Source of the DNA: Xanthobacteraceae bacterium
GTDB lineage: Bacteria > Pseudomonadota > Alphaproteobacteria > Rhizobiales > Xanthobacteraceae
NCBI GenBank assembly: GCA_019746355.1
Contig: JAIESC010000240.1
Location: forward strand, 1-64,000
DNA: 64,000 nucleotides
Reading direction: 5' to 3'
Shown: positions 1-9,535 of the stretch, piece by piece
Numbering within the stretch: the first letter of the stretch is position 1
Layout of the letters: every line of letters begins with the position of its first letter
The notes under the pieces: generated by a model
What the model saw: only the letters and a program-made list of their open reading frames with translations
What the model was told of the DNA's origin: nothing
Databases searched by the model: none
Made by a program: the position numbers and the translations under genes

Positions 1-38
1 CAAACATGAGAACCAGGAATCAGAAATCGGCCAGATCA

Positions 39-54
39 GGAATCCCCCGATTCC
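39..54. repeat. Short perfect inverted repeat at the island edge
   Basis: GGAATC, four C residues, then GATTCC form a perfect 6-bp inverted repeat just beyond the 3' end of the integrase remnant. It could be part of an attachment site or a terminator of the minus-strand genes, but no T-run follows and no second copy was noticed in the window. Function unknown. Confidence 0.3.
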
Positions 55-112
55 ACCATTCGTGAAAACGCTCTAGTCCAGCCGGCGCGATGCGCACACC
101 CCGTCAGGCCGG

Positions 113-586
113 TCAGGCCGTCAGCTTCTCGACGTCGTTCCTGTGCAGCACACCGTGGCGTTTCGACCGCTCGACCGCGCGCTTCCAGGCCTCCTCGCCA
201 CAGCGCTGGCGGTATATCGCCTCTGGCAGGGCCTCGACGTCGTTGAGCATAGGATCGGCGGCGATCGCCTCCGCCGCTAGCTTGTCGAGGAAGGCCACCC
301 ACTGCGCCATCATCTCGCGTGTCCGCTTCATCTGCGGGTAGGTGGTGTACCTGCGCCCGTCACGTCGTCCGTCTGGTGGCCTTCGAGGTGGTCCAGGATA
401 AACTTCTCCTGGCCCGTCCTCCCAGCCCAGGTGTTCGGACCCGTAGGTTGCGAAAGCGGCGCGCCACTGGTGCGGCGACATGTCGGCGCCGGGCGGATAG
501 GACTCAATTTCGTCAGACAGCCGGCGTGGATGTGCTAATTCTTCCGCTCGCGGCCGTTGGCTGCGTGCCCGACCGGCAGCAGCCAC
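113..586 (-). pseudogene. Tyrosine recombinase/integrase C-terminal remnant, frameshifted
   Basis: The reading frame gives SPHQWRAAFATYG early on and GRRYTTYPQMKR near the end, which resemble the C-terminal catalytic part of phage/ICE tyrosine recombinases. Between them (about 345-412) the frame is nonsense, but the next frame reads KFILDHLEGHQTDDV, which carries the expected HxxGH-like block. Two compensating single-base indels, one near 410 and one near 355, therefore separate the conserved blocks. The likely nucleophile Tyr lies in GRRYTTY. No intact N-terminal part is recognised upstream. The gene is the last of the minus-strand element (repA, primase, integrase). A sequencing error could cause one indel, but two make decay more likely. 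Confidence 0.6.
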
Positions 587-927
587 ATCCGTTCGTCATC
601 CGCTGCAGGTTGCGGGCGCCTGCGCGACCCAGCCGACCAGCGGAATGTCGTTCCGGGTGCGCGTTGTTGAACCGGGTCGATGGCGCATGGTTGCCGCCAT
701 CTTCGGCGCCCGCGCATGGGCCGACCGTCGAGCCGACATAGGCCTCGCCGGTTCCAATCAGCTTCCCGGATTACGACCCGGTCCCGGCGCGCACCGTGAT
801 CTGGAACTTGAATTGATCTGCCAGGTATTGGCTGAGAATTGAAGACAAGCTCCAAGCGACGAGCGGTCGGCGTGAAGTTTCTCACCACGCGCGCCGCGCG
901 CGCCGGAGAAAAAAGAGGACGAGATGA
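587..927. other. No intact gene recognised; probably decayed coding DNA
   Basis: This 340-bp stretch lies between the integrase remnant and the primase gene. On the minus strand, one frame (about 840 down to 650) reads like a degraded protein with an internal stop, and includes YLADQFKFQITVRAG. I could not assign it to a family. It may be the frameshifted N-terminal part of the integrase or an unrelated island gene. Confidence 0.3.
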
Positions 928-1875
928 CTAACGAAGCGCACGGCGACCAGCAGCATCAACTGTCCGTCGCGCATAATCCTCCGGATCGCTGTGGCGCTCG
1001 CAAAGTCCTGGTGATCCCTCCAGAATCGCCGCCCCGACCTGTGCGAGCCCATAACCTTGCTCGATCAGCTTGCATGCAGCGCCAAAGTCTCTCGCACTCT
1101 CGTCCTGGGTTCCATCAGGCCTGCAAGCCCTGACCTTTGCGCGAGCCGCGCGGAACGCGGAAAGTACGTGATCGAGATCGGCCCCGTTTATAGAGGTGTC
1201 GAAGGCGCCCGTGGCCGCCCGGCTTAGCAGCATCGGGTGACCGGCACGGCGCGCCAATTCGGCGCGTGCCTCGGCGAGCAACGCCGCACCTTCGGGCGCC
1301 ACTTGCCTTGAAGCCGCGTGAAGTCTCGCAAATGGGGCCCCAGCCTCTTTCCAGTGCTCGCGTTTCCTGTTGGTGAACCCGGACAACCGCCCATACTGGT
1401 TCCATGCCGCCGCACCGCCTCCAAATCGCCGCGCGAGCATCCGGGCCAGACATTGAGCTTCATCGCGCATGACAGGCCGCGCTGCGACGCGCACCCAGCC
1501 GTGAAACCGCTGAGGACTCGATTCCACAGCGATCGCCAGCGGCAGACCCGAGTCTTCCATTTTCGCGATTTGGACAGCCGACAGGTCATCCACGAACACG
1601 AGGGGAGAGAACTGCCCGTCGCCCAGCGGCGCCGGCCTGCAATAGATATTCCGGTCGTTGCAATTCATGAATTTGAGCCAACTGATCGTCTTCGACTCGC
1701 AAAGCTTCTCAGCCGTGAACCGCCGGGTGCGCTCCGGTTTGAGATCGGGGCGATGCCTGGGCGGGATTATTCCAACCTCGAAGGTCATGACGCCGGAGGC
1801 GTCGATCTGAGCGCGGACCTGATAGGCTGTCGGGTCGCCCGACGAGACAAGCAGCAAGGGAGTGGAATTTGACAT
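928..1875 (-). CDS. RepB-type replicative DNA primase-like protein
   Basis: A 315-residue protein resembling the RepB/RepB-like primase domain of plasmids and integrative elements of alphaproteobacteria. Visible blocks are VFVDDLSAVQIAKM, AIAVESSPQRFHGWVRV and QYGRLSGFTNRKREHW, all in the first ~190 residues; these match the acidic metal-binding core and downstream basic motif of such primases. The C-terminal third is alpha-helical and less conserved. The start at 1875 is preferred over the ATG 12 bp upstream because a GGAGAGG Shine-Dalgarno sequence precedes it at good spacing. It would prime replication of the element together with RepA, but the helicase upstream is broken, so the gene is probably a relic that is still open. 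Family assignment is from motif recall, not a search. Confidence 0.6.
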   Translation of the reverse strand: MSNSTPLLLVSSGDPTAYQVRAQIDASGVMTFEVGIIPPRHRPDLKPERTRRFTAEKLCESKTISWLKFMNCNDRNIYCRPAPLGDGQFSPLVFVDDLSAVQIAKMEDSGLPLAIAVESSPQRFHGWVRVAARPVMRDEAQCLARMLARRFGGGAAAWNQYGRLSGFTNRKREHWKEAGAPFARLHAASRQVAPEGAALLAEARAELARRAGHPMLLSRAATGAFDTSINGADLDHVLSAFRAARAKVRACRPDGTQDESARDFGAACKLIEQGYGLAQVGAAILEGSPGLCERHSDPEDYARRTVDAAGRRALR

Positions 1876-1924
1876 GTGCCTCTCCATTTGTCGCTGAATT
1901 TTTCCGCGCCGCGCGCGGCGCGCC

Positions 1925-2031
1925 CGTGGAAACGCTCCACGTTGTATCGTTGGACTCCACGTCCACTATCCTCCACCTCTATAGAGGAGGTGGAGGGGTT
2001 GAGCAGAGGACACGGCCTCACCTTGCTCCAC
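1925..2031. promoter_or_regulatory. TCCAC/GTGGA pentamer cluster with palindrome (iteron- or operator-like)
   Basis: TCCAC occurs at 1936, 1956, 1962, 1972 and 2027, and its complement GTGGA at 1925 and 1990. Seven copies in ~107 bp is far above the ~0.2 expected by chance. GTGGA-aacgc-TCCAC forms a hairpin, and CCTCTATAGAGG (1975-1986) is a perfect 12-bp palindrome inside a longer imperfect inverted repeat (CCACCTC...GAGGTGG). The cluster lies between repA and the primase gene of the relic element, where a replication origin or autoregulatory operator would be expected. Which of these it is cannot be told from sequence alone. Confidence 0.45.
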
Positions 2032-2721
2032 CCACCCCATCAGGGTTGAGCCGGTCACCGATCGTCACGAATTGCTTCATACGGCGACGTTCATCCGCTC
2101 TTTCAACGACGCGAAGGGCTCCGGTTGCAATCCATGCTTTTACGATTGATTTGATCCTTGCTTTCGCTGTCGCGTCTCGAGGATCTAGGCCGAGGACATC
2201 TGCTACGATGTTTCCGACCCAGGACCTCGCCTGCGCGTCGAGGCGTGCGTCGGCCGTTGCAACACGCCGTTGGACCTCACCGAGGTCTTTGGCTGTAACC
2301 TCAGCGAACGGATCGGGCCATGTCCAGCTTGCCACCACAGCGACCTGGTCTGAGGCAACACCGTCGCCGCGATTGCCGAGATCGACAGACGAGAGGCGGT
2401 GCCATCGAGCATTCTCGGGCGGTGCGAGATTCGCCTTGCCATCGCCAATGCCTCAACGAGCAAGAGCGAGCTCTTACCGACAGCTCCAGGCGCGACCGTG
2501 GCGCTCAGAAATCGTCGAATAAGATGGTGCCCATAAAGCCAGTCCCGGCGCGGAATTTCCGAGGGATGGCGCCATACGAAGGGCGTGGCAGCTAGCAGTC
2601 GCCGACGCTCCGGAGTTGCTGGGGCTGCTGCAGCGGGTTGAGCAGGTGAGGGACACCAGCCCAACATGCAGCAGCTGGCGGCGGTCGTCCGCGAGCGAGC
2701 GAGCCTGGGTTCGGGTGGCAA
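2018..2721 (-). pseudogene. RepA-type AAA/RecA-fold helicase, internally deleted and out of frame
   Basis: The N-terminal part (2721 to ~2440) reads TPFVWRHPSEIPRRDWLYG and then a Walker A region SATVAPGAVGKSSLL, as in plasmid/ICE RepA-like ATPases. The C-terminal part is in another frame (~2460 to 2018) and reads GKANLAPPENARWHRLSSVDLGN, then WTWPDPFAEVT, a RARSWVG-type stretch and a wHTH-like tail (KARIKSIVKAWIATGALRVVE). The two join at a shared GATGGC (2438-2443 on the plus strand as GCCATC), with everything from Walker B to sensor 2 missing. The deletion is out of frame, so no full protein is made. The exact N-terminus is uncertain. Confidence 0.65.
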
Positions 2722-2826
2722 GGCCGCTTCGCGCGTTGCCGGTAACCTTCGAAAAGACCCAGTGTTCTGCTGCGCTTAGCTTGTTGGTTTCTTATAGATC
2801 TGGAGTGCGGCGTCGAGGAGCGGCTG

Positions 2827-3834
2827 CTAGGCGGCGCCTATGCGCAATGCATCGTGAATATGCAAGATGCCGACAGGCCGTCCAGCATCGACGACGAATA
2901 GCGCCGTAATCTTCATAGCATTGAGAAGCTCGAGCGCCTCGCTGACGAGTTGATCGGGGCGGATGGTTTTCGGCCGGTGCGTCATCACATCTTCGACGCG
3001 TGCGGTCAAAAGCGCATCGCCCATATGACGGCGAAGGTCGCCATCCGTGATGATGCCCATCAATTCGTCGCCGCTGCCGATCACGCCGACGCAGCCGAAG
3101 CCCTTAGCCGACATTTCGAGCACTGCGTCCGACATTTTTGTCCCGGCTGACACGAGTGGCACCGATTTGCCCGTATGCATAATGTCGCGGGCGAATTTCA
3201 GCATCGCGCCGAGCCGGCCGCCGGGATGCAGTAGACCGAAATCGATGGCGGTGAAGCCGCGGCTTTCGAGGAGCGCGATGGCGAGTGCATCGCCGAGCGC
3301 GAGCTGCATCAGTGACGATGTGGTCGGAGCCAGGTTGTGCGGGCAGGCTTCGCGCGCCTGAGGCAGCACCAGAGCCACATCGGCGGCCTTGCCGAGCGTG
3401 CTTTGTCCGTCTGCGGTGATGGCGATCAGGCCGATCTTGAACCGCCGTGAATAGTCGATGAGGTTCTTGAGTTCCGCAGTCTCGCCGGACCATGACAGAG
3501 CCATGATGACGTCGCTCGGCGCGATCATGCCGAGGTCGCCATGGCTCGCCTCGCCCGGATGCACGAAAAACGCCGGCGTCCCGGTGGAGGCCAGGGTGGC
3601 CGCGATCTTGCGGGCGATATGGCCGGACTTGCCCATGCCCGTGACGATGGCCCGGCCCTCGGCCTGGCGGATCAATTCGATAGCAGCAATGAAAGGCCCG
3701 CCAAGCCCGTCGCGGACCGCGGCGATGACCGCAGCGACCCCGCCGGCCTCGACCTCAAGCGTTCGCAGCGCCGAATCAATCAGGAGCCGATCTTGGTTCG
3801 GCGACGGGCTGTCGCGCAGGTTCGATTTTGCCAT
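2827..3834 (-). CDS. kdsD: Arabinose-5-phosphate isomerase (KpsF/GutQ family)
   Basis: Interconverts ribulose 5-phosphate and arabinose 5-phosphate, the first step to CMP-Kdo for LPS or capsule; cytoplasmic. The 335 residues hold an SIS domain (about 40-180: VTGMGKSGHIARKIAATLAS, MALSWSGETAELKNL, HNLAPTTSS) followed by two CBS domains (about 205-335: GVIGSGDELMGIITDGDLRRHMGDA and the C-terminal ALFVVDAGRPVGILHIHD). Length matches the family. The start MAKSNLRDSP is chosen because a diverged second copy of the same N-terminus at 9693 begins at the same Met. It is transcribed toward the relic island. Its 5' end and upstream region are duplicated at 9538-9883. Confidence 0.93.
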   Translation of the reverse strand: MAKSNLRDSPSPNQDRLLIDSALRTLEVEAGGVAAVIAAVRDGLGGPFIAAIELIRQAEGRAIVTGMGKSGHIARKIAATLASTGTPAFFVHPGEASHGDLGMIAPSDVIMALSWSGETAELKNLIDYSRRFKIGLIAITADGQSTLGKAADVALVLPQAREACPHNLAPTTSSLMQLALGDALAIALLESRGFTAIDFGLLHPGGRLGAMLKFARDIMHTGKSVPLVSAGTKMSDAVLEMSAKGFGCVGVIGSGDELMGIITDGDLRRHMGDALLTARVEDVMTHRPKTIRPDQLVSEALELLNAMKITALFVVDAGRPVGILHIHDALRIGAA

Positions 3835-4037
3835 GCTCGGTGGTTGGGGCTCGTAATTGGAATGTTGCCAGGATGAGGATAGCACCGAACCGTGGGAGAG
3901 GCGAGCGGAGGGCGGGTGGCGGAAGTCGGTTTTCCGCTGTTAAACTAAAGGCTTGAGTAAATTCAACAGTTTCGCCGCGGCGGGGTGGCGCAGTCCGCCA
4001 AAGGCCGGTATCAAATCTCGATGGCGCTCCGGGTGGC
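3679..4037. repeat. Direct repeat copy A (kdsD 5' end plus upstream region)
   Basis: About 360 bp that recur in the same orientation at 9538-9883 with roughly 80-85 percent identity by eye. It covers the first ~50 codons of kdsD, the intergenic segment with TTTTCCGCTGTTAAACTAAA and AAATTCAACAGTTTCGCC, and ends at GCGCTCCGGGTGGC. In copy B this end abuts the capD start codon, so the ancestral order was probably kdsD / divergent capD. Confidence 0.9.
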
Positions 4038-4331
4038 GGGAACGGGCGGAGCTGCAGTGATTGGGTTGCCCAAGCTTACTTGGCTTTGTTCGGCCAATAT
4101 GGCGACCTCAGCGCGGCGTAGAAATCCTAAATCTCAAGTTTCGCGAGAAGGGCAGGCATTGAATTCATCGACGAGAACGGCGGCGTCGTCCGACTGCGCA
4201 AACGTCAGCAGTTGAGAGATGTTGTTCGTCCGGGGAGGTGGTGTTCGGCCTCGAACGAAATCTTTGTTTGGGCAGCGCTGGTGGCGAGAGCCTAAAACAA
4301 TAGAATCATTAACTGATCGGATATTTCGACG
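4038..4331. other. Junction region upstream of cysD, with possible mobile-element relic
   Basis: Non-coding 294 bp between the end of repeat copy A and the cysD start. On the plus strand around 4152-4205 one frame reads GIEFIDENGGVVRLRKRQ, which resembles the C-terminal tail of a transposase or recombinase seen in rhizobia; this is an unverified impression and the stretch is short. No strong promoter was identified for cysD; AATAGAATCATTAACT (about 4299-4314) is AT-rich and may hold a -10. Confidence 0.3.
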
Positions 4332-5273
4332 ATGACAGAGGTAGGCATCGCCGCGGCAGCCGCGCCGACCAGCATTCTTCCGAAACATCTCAAGCGCCTC
4401 GAAGCCGAGTCGATCGAGATCATTCGCGAGGTGGTCGCCGAGTTCAAGAACCCGGTGATGCTCTACTCGATCGGCAAGGATTCGAGTGTGATGCTGCACC
4501 TCGCGGTGAAGGCATTTCATCCAGCGCCGCTGCCCTTCCCGCTGATGCATGTCGACACCACGTGGAAGTTCCGCGACATGATCACGTTTCGCGACCAGAC
4601 CGCAAAACGGCTTGGTCTCAACCTGATCGTCTATATCAACCAGGAAGGCGTTGCGAACGGCATCAGCCCGATCGCATCCGGCTCCTCGGTGCACACGCAC
4701 GTGATGAAAACCGAAGCGCTGAAGAAGGCGCTGGACCTTCATGGCTTCGACGCCGCCTTCGGCGGCGCGCGGCGCGACGAGGAAAAGAGCCGCGCCAAGG
4801 AGCGCATTTTCTCGTTCCGCTCCCAAGGTCACGCGTGGGACCCGCGCAACCAGCGTCCGGAATTGTGGAACCTGTTCAACACCCGCATTCGCCAGGGCGA
4901 AACAATCCGGGTGTTTCCACTGTCCAACTGGACCGAGCTCGATATCTGGCACTACGTCATGCTGGAGAACATTCCGGTCGTCCCGCTCTACTTCGCCAAG
5001 AAGCGTCCGGTCGTCAAACGTAGCGGCACCTGGATCATGGTGGACGATGATCGTCTGCCGCTCGAGCCCGGCGAAAAGCCGCAAATGCAGTTGGTGCGCT
5101 TCCGTACGCTCGGCTGCTATCCGCTGAGCGGCGCGATCGAATCCGACGCGGCTTCCATCGAAGACATCGTCGACGAGATGAAAACCGCGCGCGTTTCCGA
5201 GCGACAGGGCCGCCTGATCGACACCGACGAAGCCGCCTCGATGGAGAAGAAGAAGCGCGAGGGTTATTTCTGA
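4332..5273 (+). CDS. cysD: Sulfate adenylyltransferase subunit 2 (ATP sulfurylase, small subunit)
   Basis: With CysN, converts sulfate and ATP to adenosine 5'-phosphosulfate in the cytoplasm. The 313-residue protein has the N-terminal PP-loop [17 protein letters not shown] (about residues 49-65), [12 protein letters not shown], and the conserved [19 protein letters not shown] (about 142-160), then [21 protein letters not shown] at the C-terminus, the usual CysD ending. The stop overlaps the cysNC start (TGATG), so the two are coupled. Position next to a polysaccharide locus containing a PAPS sulfotransferase suggests a role in sulfation rather than only cysteine synthesis (inference); NodP is the paralogue used for Nod-factor sulfation in rhizobia. 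Confidence 0.96.
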   Translation: MTEVGIAAAAAPTSILPKHLKRLEAESIEIIREVVAEFKNPVMLYSIGKDSSVMLHLAVKAFHPAPLPFPLMHVDTTWKFRDMITFRDQTAKRLGLNLIVYINQEGVANGISPIASGSSVHTHVMKTEALKKALDLHGFDAAFGGARRDEEKSRAKERIFSFRSQGHAWDPRNQRPELWNLFNTRIRQGETIRVFPLSNWTELDIWHYVMLENIPVVPLYFAKKRPVVKRSGTWIMVDDDRLPLEPGEKPQMQLVRFRTLGCYPLSGAIESDAASIEDIVDEMKTARVSERQGRLIDTDEAASMEKKKREGYF

Positions 5274-7162
5274 TGCACACGCCCCTGCCCAAAGTCCGTG
5301 TCGAAGAGCAACCAGCCAAGGACCTGCTGCGCTTCCTGACCTGCGGTTCGGTCGACGACGGAAAATCGACCCTGATCGGCCGCCTGCTGCACGATTCCAA
5401 GCTGATCTTCGAGGATCAGCTTTCGACGCTCGCCAAGGATTCGGTCAAGCATGGCACGACCGGAGATGAGATCGACTTCGCGCTGCTGGTCGACGGCCTC
5501 GAGGCTGAGCGCGAGCAAGGCATCACCATCGACGTCGCGTACCGGTTCTTCACCACCCCGCGCCGCTCGTTCATCGTCGCCGACACGCCCGGCCACGAGC
5601 AGTACACCCGCAACATGGCGACGGGCGCGTCGAACGCCGATCTCGCCATCATCCTGATCGACGCCCGCAAGGGCGTGCTGGTGCAGACGCGGCGGCACTC
5701 GCTGATCTGCTCGCTGCTCGGCATCCGCCACGTGGTCGTGGCGGTCAACAAGATCGATCTGGTCGACCACAGCAAGGAAACGTTCGACCGCATCGTCGAC
5801 GATTACACCACGTTCGCCGCGGAGCTCGGCTTCACCTCGATCATGCCGATCCCGATGTCGGCCCGCTATGGCGACAACGTGACGGAGCTCTCGGGCAACA
5901 CCCCCTGGTTCCGTGGACCGGCGCTGATCCAGTATCTCGAATCCATCGACGTCGAGAGCGACGCAACCGAGAAGCCGTTCCGCTTTCCGGTGCAATGGGT
6001 CAATCGCCCGAACCTCGATTTCCGCGGCTACGCCGGCACCGCCATCTCGGGCTCGATCAAGGTCGGCGAACCGATCGTGGTGGCGAACTCCGGCAAGAGC
6101 TCGAAGGTCAAAGAAATCCTCACTTACGAAGGCCCGCAGCGGGAAGCGCAGGCCGGCGATGCCGTCACCATCACCTTGACCGACGAAGTCGACATCGCAC
6201 GCGGCGACCTCCTGGTGGCGCCGACGGAGCGGCCGGAAGTTTCGGACCAGTTCGCCGCCCATGTGATCTGGATGAGCGAAAGCCAGCTCGTCCCCGGCCG
6301 GTCGTATCTCGCCCGCATCGGCACCAAGACCGCGCCGGTCACCATCACGGCAATCAAGCACAAGATCGACGTCAACACCCGGAAGCATCTCGCCGCCAAC
6401 ACGCTCGGCCTGAACGACATCGCGGTCTGCAATCTCAGCACCAGCGTACCGGTGGCGTTCGACCCCTACGCGCAGAACCGGCGGACCGGCGCTTTCATCA
6501 TCATCGACCGCTTCACCAACCATACGGTCGGCGCCGGGATGATCTCGTTCGGCCTGCGCCGCGGCACCAATATTCACTGGCAGCCGCTGCTGGTCGGCAA
6601 ATCCGAGCGCGCGGCGCTCAAGCATCAGCGGCCCGCCGTGGTGTGGTTTACCGGCCTGTCAGGCGCCGGAAAGTCGACAATCGCCAATATCGTGGAGCAA
6701 AAGCTGCACGCGGCCGGTCACCACACGATGATGCTCGACGGGGACAACGTCCGGCATGGCCTCAACCGCGACTTAGGCTTCACCGAGGCCGATCGCGTGG
6801 AGAACATCCGGCGCGTCGGTGAGGTCGCCAAGCTGATGGCCGAATCCGGACTGGTGGTGCTGTGCTCGTTCATTTCGCCGTATCGCGCGGAGCGCGACAT
6901 GGTGCGCGGCCTGGTTCCGGACGGCGAATTCATCGAGGTCTTCGTCGATACACCGATCGAGGAATGCGTCCGGCGCGACCCGAAGGGCCTCTACGCCAAG
7001 GCCAAGGCCGGCCAGATCAAGAACTTCACCGGCTTCGACGCGCCCTATGAAGCGCCGCAGACGCCCGAGGTCCATTTGCACACGAGCGGTCACCAAGCGG
7101 AGGAGCTCGCCGAGCAGGTGGTCCAGGCCATGACTGCGCGCGGGATCGTCGAGGCCCAGTAG
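5273..7162 (+). CDS. cysNC: Bifunctional sulfate adenylyltransferase GTPase subunit / APS kinase
   Basis: Fusion of CysN (GTPase that drives ATP sulfurylase) and CysC (APS kinase giving PAPS), like rhizobial NodQ. In the 629 residues, the CysN part shows G1 GSVDDGKST (about 26-34), G3 DTPGHEQY, G4 NKIDL, and EF-Tu-like barrel domains to ~440. The CysC part starts near 455 with P-loop [14 protein letters not shown], then [15 protein letters not shown] and [10 protein letters not shown]. Length is normal for the fusion. It begins at the cysD stop codon. It supplies PAPS for the sulfotransferase at 22734. No odd residues noticed. Confidence 0.96.
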   Translation: MHTPLPKVRVEEQPAKDLLRFLTCGSVDDGKSTLIGRLLHDSKLIFEDQLSTLAKDSVKHGTTGDEIDFALLVDGLEAEREQGITIDVAYRFFTTPRRSFIVADTPGHEQYTRNMATGASNADLAIILIDARKGVLVQTRRHSLICSLLGIRHVVVAVNKIDLVDHSKETFDRIVDDYTTFAAELGFTSIMPIPMSARYGDNVTELSGNTPWFRGPALIQYLESIDVESDATEKPFRFPVQWVNRPNLDFRGYAGTAISGSIKVGEPIVVANSGKSSKVKEILTYEGPQREAQAGDAVTITLTDEVDIARGDLLVAPTERPEVSDQFAAHVIWMSESQLVPGRSYLARIGTKTAPVTITAIKHKIDVNTRKHLAANTLGLNDIAVCNLSTSVPVAFDPYAQNRRTGAFIIIDRFTNHTVGAGMISFGLRRGTNIHWQPLLVGKSERAALKHQRPAVVWFTGLSGAGKSTIANIVEQKLHAAGHHTMMLDGDNVRHGLNRDLGFTEADRVENIRRVGEVAKLMAESGLVVLCSFISPYRAERDMVRGLVPDGEFIEVFVDTPIEECVRRDPKGLYAKAKAGQIKNFTGFDAPYEAPQTPEVHLHTSGHQAEELAEQVVQAMTARGIVEAQ

Positions 7163-7332
7163 TGATCGGCACGCCCGGTGCGGCCGGAGCAAACTGCCTG
7201 ACTACGTCGGTCAAGCCCATGCCGAACCGACAATGCCGCCGTTCTGGCCACTGGTCGAATGGGAAAGGTTCCAACCGTCTAAGACAAGCCGACGCCACTT
7301 CCAATTTTCAGCAATCGGAAGTAGTACATCCG

Positions 7333-9522
7333 ATGCAAAGACGACTTGACGGAAAGCATAAAGTGAGCCGAGCAGGAAGGATTCGTAAGTCTGGGCTCGC
7401 TCGCGCCGTTTTCTCAAGCAGCGCGTTGTTCGTTTCCACTTTGCTGCTCGCCGCGGTAATTTGGCATGTCGACCCAAGTACCATTGGCATTGCATTGCTT
7501 GGAATACCGGCATGGTCGCTCGCAACTGCGGCAGTACTTCTATTCGCCAGCGCAGCGCTGGCAGGTCCCCGCCTGCAAGTGGTCGCAGCTCAACTGGGTC
7601 ACCACCTGAGACTCGTTGAGGCGATGCAGGCGATGGCTCTCGGGCAGATTGGCGGCGCGCTGTCAGTGCAATTTTTCGGCCAAATTGCAGTGCGTACCGC
7701 GCTGTTGCGTCGTCAAGGAGTGCAGTTGCCGGCCAATATCGCGATCGCGTCGGTCGAGAAGTTTGCCGCATTTGGGGTCTCACTCACCCTCGCGTTTGGA
7801 GGGGTATTGTGGCTTTTCGGCAAGGTCGCGTTCCAGCTAGAACAGGGGGGAGCACAATTTCTTTTTTTGGCGCTGGGCACCGCATTTGCGACCGCAGGCG
7901 GCGCCGTGTTCGGATGGGGACGTCTTGGCCTGTGTGAAGGGCGCAAGCTCGCGCGCATCGAGTTCATAAAGCCACTGCTTGTCACCATAGCTTTTACAAT
8001 CGCGATGCAGATCGGCACAGCCGGGGCATACGTCGTGGCTACAAAGGCTCTGGCGCCCACCGTCGCACTGCCTGATCTCGTTGCTGCCGCGTTTGTTATC
8101 ATGTTTGCGGCAAGTATCCCGATTAGCTTTGCGGGCTGGGGCGTTCGCGAATTGACCGCAGTCTTCGTCCTGACATCGGCAGGTATTCCCGCCGGTACGG
8201 CAGTCGCAGTGGCAATCTCGATCGGCATTCTATCGTTGCTCGCGGTCGCTGCGATTGCGGCGCTAACGATGGTGATGCCGAAATCGGCGCCCGCGCGTTT
8301 GGTGGGGACCCCAACCACGCAAGCCATTGATATTGGCGCAGCGCTCGCCTGGTTGGTGCCACTGATCGTTGCCACCCTTGTCGTTATGCAAGTGAAAGCA
8401 CCTACCACAACGGGATTGTTAAATGTGAATCCCGCTGATCCATTCGCCATCCTTGGCGCGGCGCTCCTGATTCATGCCGTGCAACGCGGCGGTTGGCCCG
8501 TGTGGCAATTGAGCTATCTCGGCGCTCATGTCATTGCGATGACATCTGCTCTGATAGTTTCTTTCGCCATCGGCCTCGCAGCGTTTGGCCCGACGGACTG
8601 GGCTGTCTTCAACCGTGCGCTTGGCTGGTTTGTGCTGCTTGCCTATGCAGCGACCGGTGCGATTATCGTGTGCAGGGCGGGGCGGCTCGGCGGGGAGGCA
8701 ATGCTACGCTCCTTCGTCGGGGGCTTGATTGGCATCGTGGTCCTAAATGTTCTCATGCTCGCGTGCCTCCGGTCAGGTATCACGATGCCGGCGGGTATTT
8801 CGATCCTGCCTTTTGAAGGCTTGTCTGGCAATCGCAATGCATTCGCGTTTCTGATTGTTATGGCTATCGCCAGCTTGCCATTCATCGGCGTTCATCCACT
8901 TGTGCTGGGAGTCCTTGGCGCCGGCGTCTGGTATACTGGATCTTTTGCTGGCTTCGGGGCGGCCACCGTCGTTGTGCTTTTGGGACTTGTCAGAGGCAGT
9001 ATTGCGCTGAGCACGGCGCTCAAGGCGTTAGCTACTGGTGCAGCGATCGTCTTCGCTCTCGCCCACACCGGACCGCTGATGATCTTATTAGGGCGTACCC
9101 CAGGTCCTGGCGCCGATCTTTCTGTGTTTCTTTATTCTAGTGGCTCGCTGGCGGAACGTTGGAAGAGCTTAAGCGGTGGACTTGCCTTGTTTACGGAGCA
9201 TCCGATTTGGGGCGCAGGCCTCGGCGCCTACATGAATGCGCAGACGAATATAGGCGATCCATTGGTTATCCACTCGACGCCACTTTGGATTTTGGCTGAG
9301 ATGGGTGTGGTTGGCTTCGTTGCCTTTGCGTGGTTCGGGTGGCGTTTGATACAGCACTTATGGAGGTCGCGGACGCCCGAAGCTGCCGCGCTGCTCTTGG
9401 CGACGGCGGGTTTCTGTACCATGGCCGCAGTGCACGACATGATGTACCAACGCTCGATCTGGCTGATTGCGGGGACGCTGCTCGCCGTTTCGGCGAAGCC
9501 CGCGGTTGAGACACCGCCCTAA
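7333..9522 (+). CDS. Fusion: LPG-synthase-TM flippase-like domain plus O-antigen ligase/polymerase (Wzy/WaaL-like)
   Basis: A ~729-residue polytopic membrane protein. The N-terminal ~320 residues resemble the lysylphosphatidylglycerol-synthase TM / UPF0104 family (AglD-like), with the hallmark SFAGWGVRELTAVF near residue 265. The C-terminal ~390 residues resemble Wzy_C O-antigen ligases/polymerases: LSGNRNAFAFLIV (~495), FTEHPIWGAGLGAYMNAQT (~620) and HSTPLWILAEMGVVGF (~646). Start chosen at ATG 7333 (MQRRLDGKH) since the 57 upstream codons are low complexity and follow directly on cysNC. Base composition is visibly more AT-rich than neighbours (for example the T-run at ~7860), suggesting separate origin. 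It may join or polymerise glycan repeat units at the inner membrane. Which half is active cannot be told. Confidence 0.75.
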   Translation: MQRRLDGKHKVSRAGRIRKSGLARAVFSSSALFVSTLLLAAVIWHVDPSTIGIALLGIPAWSLATAAVLLFASAALAGPRLQVVAAQLGHHLRLVEAMQAMALGQIGGALSVQFFGQIAVRTALLRRQGVQLPANIAIASVEKFAAFGVSLTLAFGGVLWLFGKVAFQLEQGGAQFLFLALGTAFATAGGAVFGWGRLGLCEGRKLARIEFIKPLLVTIAFTIAMQIGTAGAYVVATKALAPTVALPDLVAAAFVIMFAASIPISFAGWGVRELTAVFVLTSAGIPAGTAVAVAISIGILSLLAVAAIAALTMVMPKSAPARLVGTPTTQAIDIGAALAWLVPLIVATLVVMQVKAPTTTGLLNVNPADPFAILGAALLIHAVQRGGWPVWQLSYLGAHVIAMTSALIVSFAIGLAAFGPTDWAVFNRALGWFVLLAYAATGAIIVCRAGRLGGEAMLRSFVGGLIGIVVLNVLMLACLRSGITMPAGISILPFEGLSGNRNAFAFLIVMAIASLPFIGVHPLVLGVLGAGVWYTGSFAGFGAATVVVLLGLVRGSIALSTALKALATGAAIVFALAHTGPLMILLGRTPGPGADLSVFLYSSGSLAERWKSLSGGLALFTEHPIWGAGLGAYMNAQTNIGDPLVIHSTPLWILAEMGVVGFVAFAWFGWRLIQHLWRSRTPEAAALLLATAGFCTMAAVHDMMYQRSIWLIAGTLLAVSAKPAVETPP

Positions 9523-9535
9523 GATGGAGGGGAAT

